A stretch of DNA of 64,000 bases from Siphonodentalium dalli (taxonomy: Eukaryota; Mollusca; Scaphopoda; Gadilida; Siphonodentaliidae). The stretch lies in NCBI GenBank assembly GCA_032622095.1, contig CP136062.1, positions 5,210,001 to 5,274,000 of the forward strand, written 5' to 3'. Below are positions 12,132 through 25,880 of the stretch, in pieces. The notes beneath the pieces were generated by a model. It was not told the origin of the DNA. It saw only the letters and a program-made list of their open reading frames with translations, and made no database searches. Both the position numbers and the translations under genes were made by a program. Numbering within the stretch: position 1 is the stretch's first letter; each line of letters begins with the position of its first letter.

Positions 12132-13864
12132 CTGCAACCTCAGCCGATCTAGAAACTGAAAGAATTTCTAAAATCCATCGAAAACTGAAAGAATTTCGGG
12201 CCCTCAAACTTTGCAATTTTGGGCCCATGGATGTGCTTGATAACACATCTTTTCCGAAGATATCGAACCTAGGATGTAATCTGCTACTATAATCCGTACG
12301 GACTGAAGAGGGCACGCGGTGGGTGTAATTTTTCCAGTGTCGGTTCAGTATTGTGGGTCAGGGGAGGGGTAGTCCGTGGTACCATTTTTGTATTCTTCTC
12401 CGAATCAGATGAAACTTGGAATGTAACATCTACCATATACGTTGATCACGAAGCTGAAAACAGATCGTAAATCCGTCTAAAAATGGCGGAGATTTTGGCA
12501 ATCCAATTTTGAATTTGGGCCCATTTGCTTTCCAATAACCAAAGTGTTATTCGGGTCCGAATCAGATGAAATTTATGTTGTGCAATCTAGGTCAGCGGCA
12601 GATCGCAAAACTGAAAACAATTTTTAAATCCGTTGGAAACTAACGGAGTTACGGGCCCTCAAACTTCGCATTTTGTGCCAGGGTTGATGTTTTCCCAATC
12701 CCGTCACCCAATTTCGAGGTAGGGGGTGGGGTCACGTCCAAACACTTGAGATCAACATACACATGTTAGGACAACATATACTCACCATACTTATATTTTC
12801 CGTCCCGAAACTGCGATTCTTTCCACTCATGATTTTCCCTATTATTATACTTCCATGGTGTAACCAAGGAAGTATATTGTTTTTCTACTGCGGCCGTTTT
12901 CTGTTTAATTGGAAATACTCAGAAACTAATAGGAGGAGGACCGCGAAATCTCTAGCGAATGTAGGCATCTAAGGTCTACTAAAAATAATGCTATCCGGAT
13001 GTTGGTCCAATATATTTTGACAGAGTTATGGCCCTTTTTCGATTATTTTTCATTATTATTATTATTATACTGGACACTTTTGCAACCCTTATTACTCGAA
13101 AAGTACCAGGAGTAGCACACTAAAACTTGGTACGTATCTTGGGATCAAAGAGTTGTATGCCATCGTCGCATAACGAATATTGTCCGCGTTTTCCCCGAGG
13201 AGTTATCTCCCTTTATCTAAAAATATGTCATTTTATTATCTCGGAAATTATAAGGAGCAGAGCATCGAAAATTGGACTGTATGCACACCTCGATATGCCC
13301 TACTGCCCACGGGCATCAGAACTTGTGTCCGCGCTTTCCCTGAGGAGTTACCGCCCATAGTTGGCAAACCTCTATTTGATTGTACTCTGTTGTCCTCTTG
13401 TATCATTCCAGATAACTGCATGTGGTTTTCATAGTCGTGTTGACCGTTGTCAGTTTAGTCAGAGAAGAAAAATTTGACAGGGTTGGACATATATTTTGAC
13501 ACTGGGGTGGGGGGCAAAATTTTTGCAAAATAAAATTTTGTTTGACATTCATCTATTTAAGTTTATGTATTTCTCGAACGATAAAAAACCCATACCGGAA
13601 AGGATTTTTGAAATCCGAGAAGAAATGCAAGAGTTACGGGCCCTCAAAGTTTGCAATTTGGGCCGATGTGCTTGTGACCACATCTCCTCCGAAGGTATCG
13701 AACATAGGATATCATCTGATACGGCAACGTGTGCGGACGGAAGAGAGCACGCGATGGGCCAAATTTTGCCAGTGTCTGTTCATTATTGTGGGTCTGGGGA
13801 GGGGTGGTCCGTGGTACCAATTTTTAATTCTTTTTCGAATCAGATGAAACTTGGAATATAACAT
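12132..13864. repeat. Satellite unit 8, single-base variant
   Basis: This unit differs from the prototype by C to A at 13585, turning cgataacaaa into cgataaaaaa. I found the change in no other unit. It lengthens an A run, so a real mutation or a consensus error in a homopolymer are both possible. Confidence 0.85.
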
Positions 13865-16800
13865 CTGCAACCTCAGCCGATCTAGAAACTGAAAGAATTT
13901 CTAAAATCCATCGAAAACTGAAAGAATTTCGGGCCCTCAAACTTTGCAATTTTGGGCCCATGGATGTGCTTGATAACACATCTTTTCCGAAGATATCGAA
14001 CCTAGGATGTAATCTGCTACTATAATCCGTACGGACTGAAGAGGGCACGCGGTGGGTGTAATTTTTCCAGTGTCGGTTCAGTATTGTGGGTCAGGGGAGG
14101 GGTAGTCCGTGGTACCATTTTTGTATTCTTCTCCGAATCAGATGAAACTTGGAATGTAACATCTACCATATACGTTGATCACGAAGCTGAAAACAGATCG
14201 TAAATCCGTCTAAAAATGGCGGAGATTTTGGCAATCCAATTTTGAATTTGGGCCCATTTGCTTTCCAATAACCAAAGTGTTATTCGGGTCCGAATCAGAT
14301 GAAATTTATGTTGTGCAATCTAGGTCAGCGGCAGATCGCAAAACTGAAAACAATTTTTAAATCCGTTGGAAACTAACGGAGTTACGGGCCCTCAAACTTC
14401 GCATTTTGTGCCAGGGTTGATGTTTTCCCAATCCCGTCACCCAATTTCGAGGTAGGGGGTGGGGTCACGTCCAAACACTTGAGATCAACATACACATGTT
14501 AGGACAACATATACTCACCATACTTATATTTTCCGTCCCGAAACTGCGATTCTTTCCACTCATGATTTTCCCTATTATTATACTTCCATGGTGTAACCAA
14601 GGAAGTATATTGTTTTTCTACTGCGGCCGTTTTCTGTTTAATTGGAAATACTCAGAAACTAATAGGAGGAGGACCGCGAAATCTCTAGCGAATGTAGGCA
14701 TCTAAGGTCTACTAAAAATAATGCTATCCGGATGTTGGTCCAATATATTTTGACAGAGTTATGGCCCTTTTTCGATTATTTTTCATTATTATTATTATTA
14801 TACTGGACACTTTTGCAACCCTTATTACTCGAAAAGTACCAGGAGTAGCACACTAAAACTTGGTACGTATCTTGGGATCAAAGAGTTGTATGCCATCGTC
14901 GCATAACGAATATTGTCCGCGTTTTCCCCGAGGAGTTATCTCCCTTTATCTAAAAATATGTCATTTTATTATCTCGGAAATTATAAGGAGCAGAGCATCG
15001 AAAATTGGACTGTATGCACACCTCGATATGCCCTACTGCCCACGGGCATCAGAACTTGTGTCCGCGCTTTCCCTGAGGAGTTACCGCCCATAGTTGGCAA
15101 ACCTCTATTTGATTGTACTCTGTTGTCCTCTTGTATCATTCCAGATAACTGCATGTGGTTTTCATAGTCGTGTTGACCGTTGTCAGTTTAGTCAGAGAAG
15201 AAAAATTTGACAGGGTTGGACATATATTTTGACACTGGGGTGGGGGGCAAAATTTTTGCAAAATAAAATTTTGTTTGACATTCATCTATTTAAGTTTATG
15301 TATTTCTCGAACGATAACAAACCCATACCGGAAAGGATTTTTGAAATCCGAGAAGAAATGCAAGAGTTACGGGCCCTCAAAGTTTGCAATTTGGGCCGAT
15401 GTGCTTGTGACCACATCTCCTCCGAAGGTATCGAACATAGGATATCATCTGATACGGCAACGTGTGCGGACGGAAGAGAGCACGCGATGGGCCAAATTTT
15501 GCCAGTGTCTGTTCATTATTGTGGGTCTGGGGAGGGGTGGTCCGTGGTACCAATTTTTAATTCTTTTTCGAATCAGATGAAACTTGGAATATAACATCTG
15601 CAACCTCAGCCGATCTAGAAACTGAAAGAATTTCTAAAATCCATCGAAAACTGAAAGAATTTCGGGCCCTCAAACTTTGCAATTTTGGGCCCATGGATGT
15701 GCTTGATAACACATCTTTTCCGAAGATATCGAACCTAGGATGTAATCTGCTACTATAATCCGTACGGACTGAAGAGGGCACGCGGTGGGTGTAATTTTTC
15801 CAGTGTCGGTTCAGTATTGTGGGTCAGGGGAGGGGTAGTCCGTGGTACCATTTTTGTATTCTTCTCCGAATCAGATGAAACTTGGAATGTAACATCTACC
15901 ATATACGTTGATCACGAAGCTGAAAACAGATCGTAAATCCGTCTAAAAATGGCGGAGATTTTGGCAATCCAATTTTGAATTTGGGCCCATTTGCTTTCCA
16001 ATAACCAAAGTGTTATTCGGGTCCGAATCAGATGAAATTTATGTTGTGCAATCTAGGTCAGCGGCAGATCGCAAAACTGAAAACAATTTTTAAATCCGTT
16101 GGAAACTAACGGAGTTACGGGCCCTCAAACTTCGCATTTTGTGCCAGGGTTGATGTTTTCCCAATCCCGTCACCCAATTTCGAGGTAGGGGGTGGGGTCA
16201 CGTCCAAACACTTGAGATCAACATACACATGTTAGGACAACATATACTCACCATACTTATATTTTCCGTCCCGAAACTGCGATTCTTTCCACTCATGATT
16301 TTCCCTATTATTATACTTCCATGGTGTAACCAAGGAAGTATATTGTTTTTCTACTGCGGCCGTTTTCTGTTTAATTGGAAATACTCAGAAACTAATAGGA
16401 GGAGGACCGCGAAATCTCTAGCGAATGTAGGCATCTAAGGTCTACTAAAAATAATGCTATCCGGATGTTGGTCCAATATATTTTGACAGAGTTATGGCCC
16501 TTTTTCGATTATTTTTCATTATTATTATTATTATACTGGACACTTTTGCAACCCTTATTACTCGAAAAGTACCAGGAGTAGCACACTAAAACTTGGTACG
16601 TATCTTGGGATCAAAGAGTTGTATGCCATCGTCGCATAACGAATATTGTCCGCGTTTTCCCCGAGGAGTTATCTCCCTTTATCTAAAAATATGTCATTTT
16701 ATTATCTCGGAAATTATAAGGAGCAGAGCATCGAAAATTGGACTGTATGCACACCTCGATATGCCCTACTGCCCACGGGCATCAGAACTTGTGTCCGCGC

Positions 16801-19800
16801 TTTCCCTGAGGAGTTACCGCCCATAGTTGGCAAACCTCTATTTGATTGTACTCTGTTGTCCTCTTGTATCATTCCAGATAACTGCATGTGGTTTTCATAG
16901 TCGTGTTGACCGTTGTCAGTTTAGTCAGAGAAGAAAAATTTGACAGGGTTGGACATATATTTTGACACTGGGGTGGGGGGCAAAATTTTTGCAAAATAAA
17001 ATTTTGTTTGACATTCATCTATTTAAGTTTATGTATTTCTCGAACGATAACAAACCCATACCGGAAAGGATTTTTGAAATCCGAGAAGAAATGCAAGAGT
17101 TACGGGCCCTCAAAGTTTGCAATTTGGGCCGATGTGCTTGTGACCACATCTCCTCCGAAGGTATCGAACATAGGATATCATCTGATACGGCAACGTGTGC
17201 GGACGGAAGAGAGCACGCGATGGGCCAAATTTTGCCAGTGTCTGTTCATTATTGTGGGTCTGGGGAGGGGTGGTCCGTGGTACCAATTTTTAATTCTTTT
17301 TCGAATCAGATGAAACTTGGAATATAACATCTGCAACCTCAGCCGATCTAGAAACTGAAAGAATTTCTAAAATCCATCGAAAACTGAAAGAATTTCGGGC
17401 CCTCAAACTTTGCAATTTTGGGCCCATGGATGTGCTTGATAACACATCTTTTCCGAAGATATCGAACCTAGGATGTAATCTGCTACTATAATCCGTACGG
17501 ACTGAAGAGGGCACGCGGTGGGTGTAATTTTTCCAGTGTCGGTTCAGTATTGTGGGTCAGGGGAGGGGTAGTCCGTGGTACCATTTTTGTATTCTTCTCC
17601 GAATCAGATGAAACTTGGAATGTAACATCTACCATATACGTTGATCACGAAGCTGAAAACAGATCGTAAATCCGTCTAAAAATGGCGGAGATTTTGGCAA
17701 TCCAATTTTGAATTTGGGCCCATTTGCTTTCCAATAACCAAAGTGTTATTCGGGTCCGAATCAGATGAAATTTATGTTGTGCAATCTAGGTCAGCGGCAG
17801 ATCGCAAAACTGAAAACAATTTTTAAATCCGTTGGAAACTAACGGAGTTACGGGCCCTCAAACTTCGCATTTTGTGCCAGGGTTGATGTTTTCCCAATCC
17901 CGTCACCCAATTTCGAGGTAGGGGGTGGGGTCACGTCCAAACACTTGAGATCAACATACACATGTTAGGACAACATATACTCACCATACTTATATTTTCC
18001 GTCCCGAAACTGCGATTCTTTCCACTCATGATTTTCCCTATTATTATACTTCCATGGTGTAACCAAGGAAGTATATTGTTTTTCTACTGCGGCCGTTTTC
18101 TGTTTAATTGGAAATACTCAGAAACTAATAGGAGGAGGACCGCGAAATCTCTAGCGAATGTAGGCATCTAAGGTCTACTAAAAATAATGCTATCCGGATG
18201 TTGGTCCAATATATTTTGACAGAGTTATGGCCCTTTTTCGATTATTTTTCATTATTATTATTATTATACTGGACACTTTTGCAACCCTTATTACTCGAAA
18301 AGTACCAGGAGTAGCACACTAAAACTTGGTACGTATCTTGGGATCAAAGAGTTGTATGCCATCGTCGCATAACGAATATTGTCCGCGTTTTCCCCGAGGA
18401 GTTATCTCCCTTTATCTAAAAATATGTCATTTTATTATCTCGGAAATTATAAGGAGCAGAGCATCGAAAATTGGACTGTATGCACACCTCGATATGCCCT
18501 ACTGCCCACGGGCATCAGAACTTGTGTCCGCGCTTTCCCTGAGGAGTTACCGCCCATAGTTGGCAAACCTCTATTTGATTGTACTCTGTTGTCCTCTTGT
18601 ATCATTCCAGATAACTGCATGTGGTTTTCATAGTCGTGTTGACCGTTGTCAGTTTAGTCAGAGAAGAAAAATTTGACAGGGTTGGACATATATTTTGACA
18701 CTGGGGTGGGGGGCAAAATTTTTGCAAAATAAAATTTTGTTTGACATTCATCTATTTAAGTTTATGTATTTCTCGAACGATAACAAACCCATACCGGAAA
18801 GGATTTTTGAAATCCGAGAAGAAATGCAAGAGTTACGGGCCCTCAAAGTTTGCAATTTGGGCCGATGTGCTTGTGACCACATCTCCTCCGAAGGTATCGA
18901 ACATAGGATATCATCTGATACGGCAACGTGTGCGGACGGAAGAGAGCACGCGATGGGCCAAATTTTGCCAGTGTCTGTTCATTATTGTGGGTCTGGGGAG
19001 GGGTGGTCCGTGGTACCAATTTTTAATTCTTTTTCGAATCAGATGAAACTTGGAATATAACATCTGCAACCTCAGCCGATCTAGAAACTGAAAGAATTTC
19101 TAAAATCCATCGAAAACTGAAAGAATTTCGGGCCCTCAAACTTTGCAATTTTGGGCCCATGGATGTGCTTGATAACACATCTTTTCCGAAGATATCGAAC
19201 CTAGGATGTAATCTGCTACTATAATCCGTACGGACTGAAGAGGGCACGCGGTGGGTGTAATTTTTCCAGTGTCGGTTCAGTATTGTGGGTCAGGGGAGGG
19301 GTAGTCCGTGGTACCATTTTTGTATTCTTCTCCGAATCAGATGAAACTTGGAATGTAACATCTACCATATACGTTGATCACGAAGCTGAAAACAGATCGT
19401 AAATCCGTCTAAAAATGGCGGAGATTTTGGCAATCCAATTTTGAATTTGGGCCCATTTGCTTTCCAATAACCAAAGTGTTATTCGGGTCCGAATCAGATG
19501 AAATTTATGTTGTGCAATCTAGGTCAGCGGCAGATCGCAAAACTGAAAACAATTTTTAAATCCGTTGGAAACTAACGGAGTTACGGGCCCTCAAACTTCG
19601 CATTTTGTGCCAGGGTTGATGTTTTCCCAATCCCGTCACCCAATTTCGAGGTAGGGGGTGGGGTCACGTCCAAACACTTGAGATCAACATACACATGTTA
19701 GGACAACATATACTCACCATACTTATATTTTCCGTCCCGAAACTGCGATTCTTTCCACTCATGATTTTCCCTATTATTATACTTCCATGGTGTAACCAAG

Positions 19801-22800
19801 GAAGTATATTGTTTTTCTACTGCGGCCGTTTTCTGTTTAATTGGAAATACTCAGAAACTAATAGGAGGAGGACCGCGAAATCTCTAGCGAATGTAGGCAT
19901 CTAAGGTCTACTAAAAATAATGCTATCCGGATGTTGGTCCAATATATTTTGACAGAGTTATGGCCCTTTTTCGATTATTTTTCATTATTATTATTATTAT
20001 ACTGGACACTTTTGCAACCCTTATTACTCGAAAAGTACCAGGAGTAGCACACTAAAACTTGGTACGTATCTTGGGATCAAAGAGTTGTATGCCATCGTCG
20101 CATAACGAATATTGTCCGCGTTTTCCCCGAGGAGTTATCTCCCTTTATCTAAAAATATGTCATTTTATTATCTCGGAAATTATAAGGAGCAGAGCATCGA
20201 AAATTGGACTGTATGCACACCTCGATATGCCCTACTGCCCACGGGCATCAGAACTTGTGTCCGCGCTTTCCCTGAGGAGTTACCGCCCATAGTTGGCAAA
20301 CCTCTATTTGATTGTACTCTGTTGTCCTCTTGTATCATTCCAGATAACTGCATGTGGTTTTCATAGTCGTGTTGACCGTTGTCAGTTTAGTCAGAGAAGA
20401 AAAATTTGACAGGGTTGGACATATATTTTGACACTGGGGTGGGGGGCAAAATTTTTGCAAAATAAAATTTTGTTTGACATTCATCTATTTAAGTTTATGT
20501 ATTTCTCGAACGATAACAAACCCATACCGGAAAGGATTTTTGAAATCCGAGAAGAAATGCAAGAGTTACGGGCCCTCAAAGTTTGCAATTTGGGCCGATG
20601 TGCTTGTGACCACATCTCCTCCGAAGGTATCGAACATAGGATATCATCTGATACGGCAACGTGTGCGGACGGAAGAGAGCACGCGATGGGCCAAATTTTG
20701 CCAGTGTCTGTTCATTATTGTGGGTCTGGGGAGGGGTGGTCCGTGGTACCAATTTTTAATTCTTTTTCGAATCAGATGAAACTTGGAATATAACATCTGC
20801 AACCTCAGCCGATCTAGAAACTGAAAGAATTTCTAAAATCCATCGAAAACTGAAAGAATTTCGGGCCCTCAAACTTTGCAATTTTGGGCCCATGGATGTG
20901 CTTGATAACACATCTTTTCCGAAGATATCGAACCTAGGATGTAATCTGCTACTATAATCCGTACGGACTGAAGAGGGCACGCGGTGGGTGTAATTTTTCC
21001 AGTGTCGGTTCAGTATTGTGGGTCAGGGGAGGGGTAGTCCGTGGTACCATTTTTGTATTCTTCTCCGAATCAGATGAAACTTGGAATGTAACATCTACCA
21101 TATACGTTGATCACGAAGCTGAAAACAGATCGTAAATCCGTCTAAAAATGGCGGAGATTTTGGCAATCCAATTTTGAATTTGGGCCCATTTGCTTTCCAA
21201 TAACCAAAGTGTTATTCGGGTCCGAATCAGATGAAATTTATGTTGTGCAATCTAGGTCAGCGGCAGATCGCAAAACTGAAAACAATTTTTAAATCCGTTG
21301 GAAACTAACGGAGTTACGGGCCCTCAAACTTCGCATTTTGTGCCAGGGTTGATGTTTTCCCAATCCCGTCACCCAATTTCGAGGTAGGGGGTGGGGTCAC
21401 GTCCAAACACTTGAGATCAACATACACATGTTAGGACAACATATACTCACCATACTTATATTTTCCGTCCCGAAACTGCGATTCTTTCCACTCATGATTT
21501 TCCCTATTATTATACTTCCATGGTGTAACCAAGGAAGTATATTGTTTTTCTACTGCGGCCGTTTTCTGTTTAATTGGAAATACTCAGAAACTAATAGGAG
21601 GAGGACCGCGAAATCTCTAGCGAATGTAGGCATCTAAGGTCTACTAAAAATAATGCTATCCGGATGTTGGTCCAATATATTTTGACAGAGTTATGGCCCT
21701 TTTTCGATTATTTTTCATTATTATTATTATTATACTGGACACTTTTGCAACCCTTATTACTCGAAAAGTACCAGGAGTAGCACACTAAAACTTGGTACGT
21801 ATCTTGGGATCAAAGAGTTGTATGCCATCGTCGCATAACGAATATTGTCCGCGTTTTCCCCGAGGAGTTATCTCCCTTTATCTAAAAATATGTCATTTTA
21901 TTATCTCGGAAATTATAAGGAGCAGAGCATCGAAAATTGGACTGTATGCACACCTCGATATGCCCTACTGCCCACGGGCATCAGAACTTGTGTCCGCGCT
22001 TTCCCTGAGGAGTTACCGCCCATAGTTGGCAAACCTCTATTTGATTGTACTCTGTTGTCCTCTTGTATCATTCCAGATAACTGCATGTGGTTTTCATAGT
22101 CGTGTTGACCGTTGTCAGTTTAGTCAGAGAAGAAAAATTTGACAGGGTTGGACATATATTTTGACACTGGGGTGGGGGGCAAAATTTTTGCAAAATAAAA
22201 TTTTGTTTGACATTCATCTATTTAAGTTTATGTATTTCTCGAACGATAACAAACCCATACCGGAAAGGATTTTTGAAATCCGAGAAGAAATGCAAGAGTT
22301 ACGGGCCCTCAAAGTTTGCAATTTGGGCCGATGTGCTTGTGACCACATCTCCTCCGAAGGTATCGAACATAGGATATCATCTGATACGGCAACGTGTGCG
22401 GACGGAAGAGAGCACGCGATGGGCCAAATTTTGCCAGTGTCTGTTCATTATTGTGGGTCTGGGGAGGGGTGGTCCGTGGTACCAATTTTTAATTCTTTTT
22501 CGAATCAGATGAAACTTGGAATATAACATCTGCAACCTCAGCCGATCTAGAAACTGAAAGAATTTCTAAAATCCATCGAAAACTGAAAGAATTTCGGGCC
22601 CTCAAACTTTGCAATTTTGGGCCCATGGATGTGCTTGATAACACATCTTTTCCGAAGATATCGAACCTAGGATGTAATCTGCTACTATAATCCGTACGGA
22701 CTGAAGAGGGCACGCGGTGGGTGTAATTTTTCCAGTGTCGGTTCAGTATTGTGGGTCAGGGGAGGGGTAGTCCGTGGTACCATTTTTGTATTCTTCTCCG

Positions 22801-24262
22801 AATCAGATGAAACTTGGAATGTAACATCTACCATATACGTTGATCACGAAGCTGAAAACAGATCGTAAATCCGTCTAAAAATGGCGGAGATTTTGGCAAT
22901 CCAATTTTGAATTTGGGCCCATTTGCTTTCCAATAACCAAAGTGTTATTCGGGTCCGAATCAGATGAAATTTATGTTGTGCAATCTAGGTCAGCGGCAGA
23001 TCGCAAAACTGAAAACAATTTTTAAATCCGTTGGAAACTAACGGAGTTACGGGCCCTCAAACTTCGCATTTTGTGCCAGGGTTGATGTTTTCCCAATCCC
23101 GTCACCCAATTTCGAGGTAGGGGGTGGGGTCACGTCCAAACACTTGAGATCAACATACACATGTTAGGACAACATATACTCACCATACTTATATTTTCCG
23201 TCCCGAAACTGCGATTCTTTCCACTCATGATTTTCCCTATTATTATACTTCCATGGTGTAACCAAGGAAGTATATTGTTTTTCTACTGCGGCCGTTTTCT
23301 GTTTAATTGGAAATACTCAGAAACTAATAGGAGGAGGACCGCGAAATCTCTAGCGAATGTAGGCATCTAAGGTCTACTAAAAATAATGCTATCCGGATGT
23401 TGGTCCAATATATTTTGACAGAGTTATGGCCCTTTTTCGATTATTTTTCATTATTATTATTATTATACTGGACACTTTTGCAACCCTTATTACTCGAAAA
23501 GTACCAGGAGTAGCACACTAAAACTTGGTACGTATCTTGGGATCAAAGAGTTGTATGCCATCGTCGCATAACGAATATTGTCCGCGTTTTCCCCGAGGAG
23601 TTATCTCCCTTTATCTAAAAATATGTCATTTTATTATCTCGGAAATTATAAGGAGCAGAGCATCGAAAATTGGACTGTATGCACACCTCGATATGCCCTA
23701 CTGCCCACGGGCATCAGAACTTGTGTCCGCGCTTTCCCTGAGGAGTTACCGCCCATAGTTGGCAAACCTCTATTTGATTGTACTCTGTTGTCCTCTTGTA
23801 TCATTCCAGATAACTGCATGTGGTTTTCATAGTCGTGTTGACCGTTGTCAGTTTAGTCAGAGAAGAAAAATTTGACAGGGTTGGACATATATTTTGACAC
23901 TGGGGTGGGGGGCAAAATTTTTGCAAAATAAAATTTTGTTTGACATTCATCTATTTAAGTTTATGTATTTCTCGAACGATAACAAACCCATACCGGAAAG
24001 GATTTTTGAAATCCGAGAAGAAATGCAAGAGTTACGGGCCCTCAAAGTTTGCAATTTGGGCCGATGTGCTTGTGACCACATCTCCTCCGAAGGTATCGAA
24101 CATAGGATATCATCTGATACGGCAACGTGTGCGGACGGAAGAGAGCACGCGATGGGCCAAATTTTGCCAGTGTCTGTTCATTATTGTGGGTCTGGGGAGG
24201 GGTGGTCCGTGGTACCAATTTTTAATTCTTTTTCGAATCAGATGAAACTTGGAATATAACAT

Positions 24263-25880
24263 CTGCAACCTCAGCCGATCTAGAAACTGAAAGAATTTCT
24301 AAAATCCATCGAAAACTGAAAGAATTTCGGGCCCTCAAACTTTGCAATTTTGGGCCCATGGATGTGCTTGATAACACATCTTTTCCGAAGATATCGAACC
24401 TAGGATGTAATCTGCTACTATAATCCGTACGGACTGAAGAGGGCACGCGGTGGGTGTAATTTTTCCAGTGTCGGTTCAGTATTGTGGGTCAGGGGAGGGG
24501 TAGTCCGTGGTACCATTTTTGTATTCTTCTCCGAATCAGATGAAACTTGGAATGTAACATCTACCATATACGTTGATCACGAAGCTGAAAACAGATCGTA
24601 AATCCGTCTAAAAATGGCGGAGATTTTGGCAATCCAATTTTGAATTTGGGCCCATTTGCTTTCCAATAACCAAAGTGTTATTCGCATTTTGTGCCAGGGT
24701 TGATGTTTTCCCAATCCCGTCACCCAATTTCGAGGTAGGGGGTGGGGTCACGTCCAAACACTTGAGATCAACATACACATGTTAGGACAACATATACTCA
24801 CCATACTTATATTTTCCGTCCCGAAACTGCGATTCTTTCCACTCATGATTTTCCCTATTATTATACTTCCATGGTGTAACCAAGGAAGTATATTGTTTTT
24901 CTACTGCGGCCGTTTTCTGTTTAATTGGAAATACTCAGAAACTAATAGGAGGAGGACCGCGAAATCTCTAGCGAATGTAGGCATCTAAGGTCTACTAAAA
25001 ATAATGCTATCCGGATGTTGGTCCAATATATTTTGACAGAGTTATGGCCCTTTTTCGATTATTTTTCATTATTATTATTATTATACTGGACACTTTTGCA
25101 ACCCTTATTACTCGAAAAGTACCAGGAGTAGCACACTAAAACTTGGTACGTATCTTGGGATCAAAGAGTTGTATGCCATCGTCGCATAACGAATATTGTC
25201 CGCGTTTTCCCCGAGGAGTTATCTCCCTTTATCTAAAAATATGTCATTTTATTATCTCGGAAATTATAAGGAGCAGAGCATCGAAAATTGGACTGTATGC
25301 ACACCTCGATATGCCCTACTGCCCACGGGCATCAGAACTTGTGTCCGCGCTTTCCCTGAGGAGTTACCGCCCATAGTTGGCAAACCTCTATTTGATTGTA
25401 CTCTGTTGTCCTCTTGTATCATTCCAGATAACTGCATGTGGTTTTCATAGTCGTGTTGACCGTTGTCAGTTTAGTCAGAGAAGAAAAATTTGACAGGGTT
25501 GGACATATATTTTGACACTGGGGTGGGGGGCAAAATTTTTGCAAAATAAAATTTTGTTTGACATTCATCTATTTAAGTTTATGTATTTCTCGAACGATAA
25601 CAAACCCATACCGGAAAGGATTTTTGAAATCCGAGAAGAAATGCAAGAGTTACGGGCCCTCAAAGTTTGCAATTTGGGCCGATGTGCTTGTGACCACATC
25701 TCCTCCGAAGGTATCGAACATAGGATATCATCTGATACGGCAACGTGTGCGGACGGAAGAGAGCACGCGATGGGCCAAATTTTGCCAGTGTCTGTTCATT
25801 ATTGTGGGTCTGGGGAGGGGTGGTCCGTGGTACCAATTTTTAATTCTTTTTCGAATCAGATGAAACTTGGAATATAACAT
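24263..25880. repeat. Satellite unit 15, 115-bp deletion
   Basis: This unit is 1618 bp long. The missing bases correspond to prototype offsets 423-537 (or an equivalent shift). The junction is ttcg at 24681-24684, which in the prototype occurs at both 419-422 and 534-537. The deletion therefore joins two 4-bp microhomologies. The rest of the unit matches the prototype where compared. The identical junction is found again in unit 23. Confidence 0.97.
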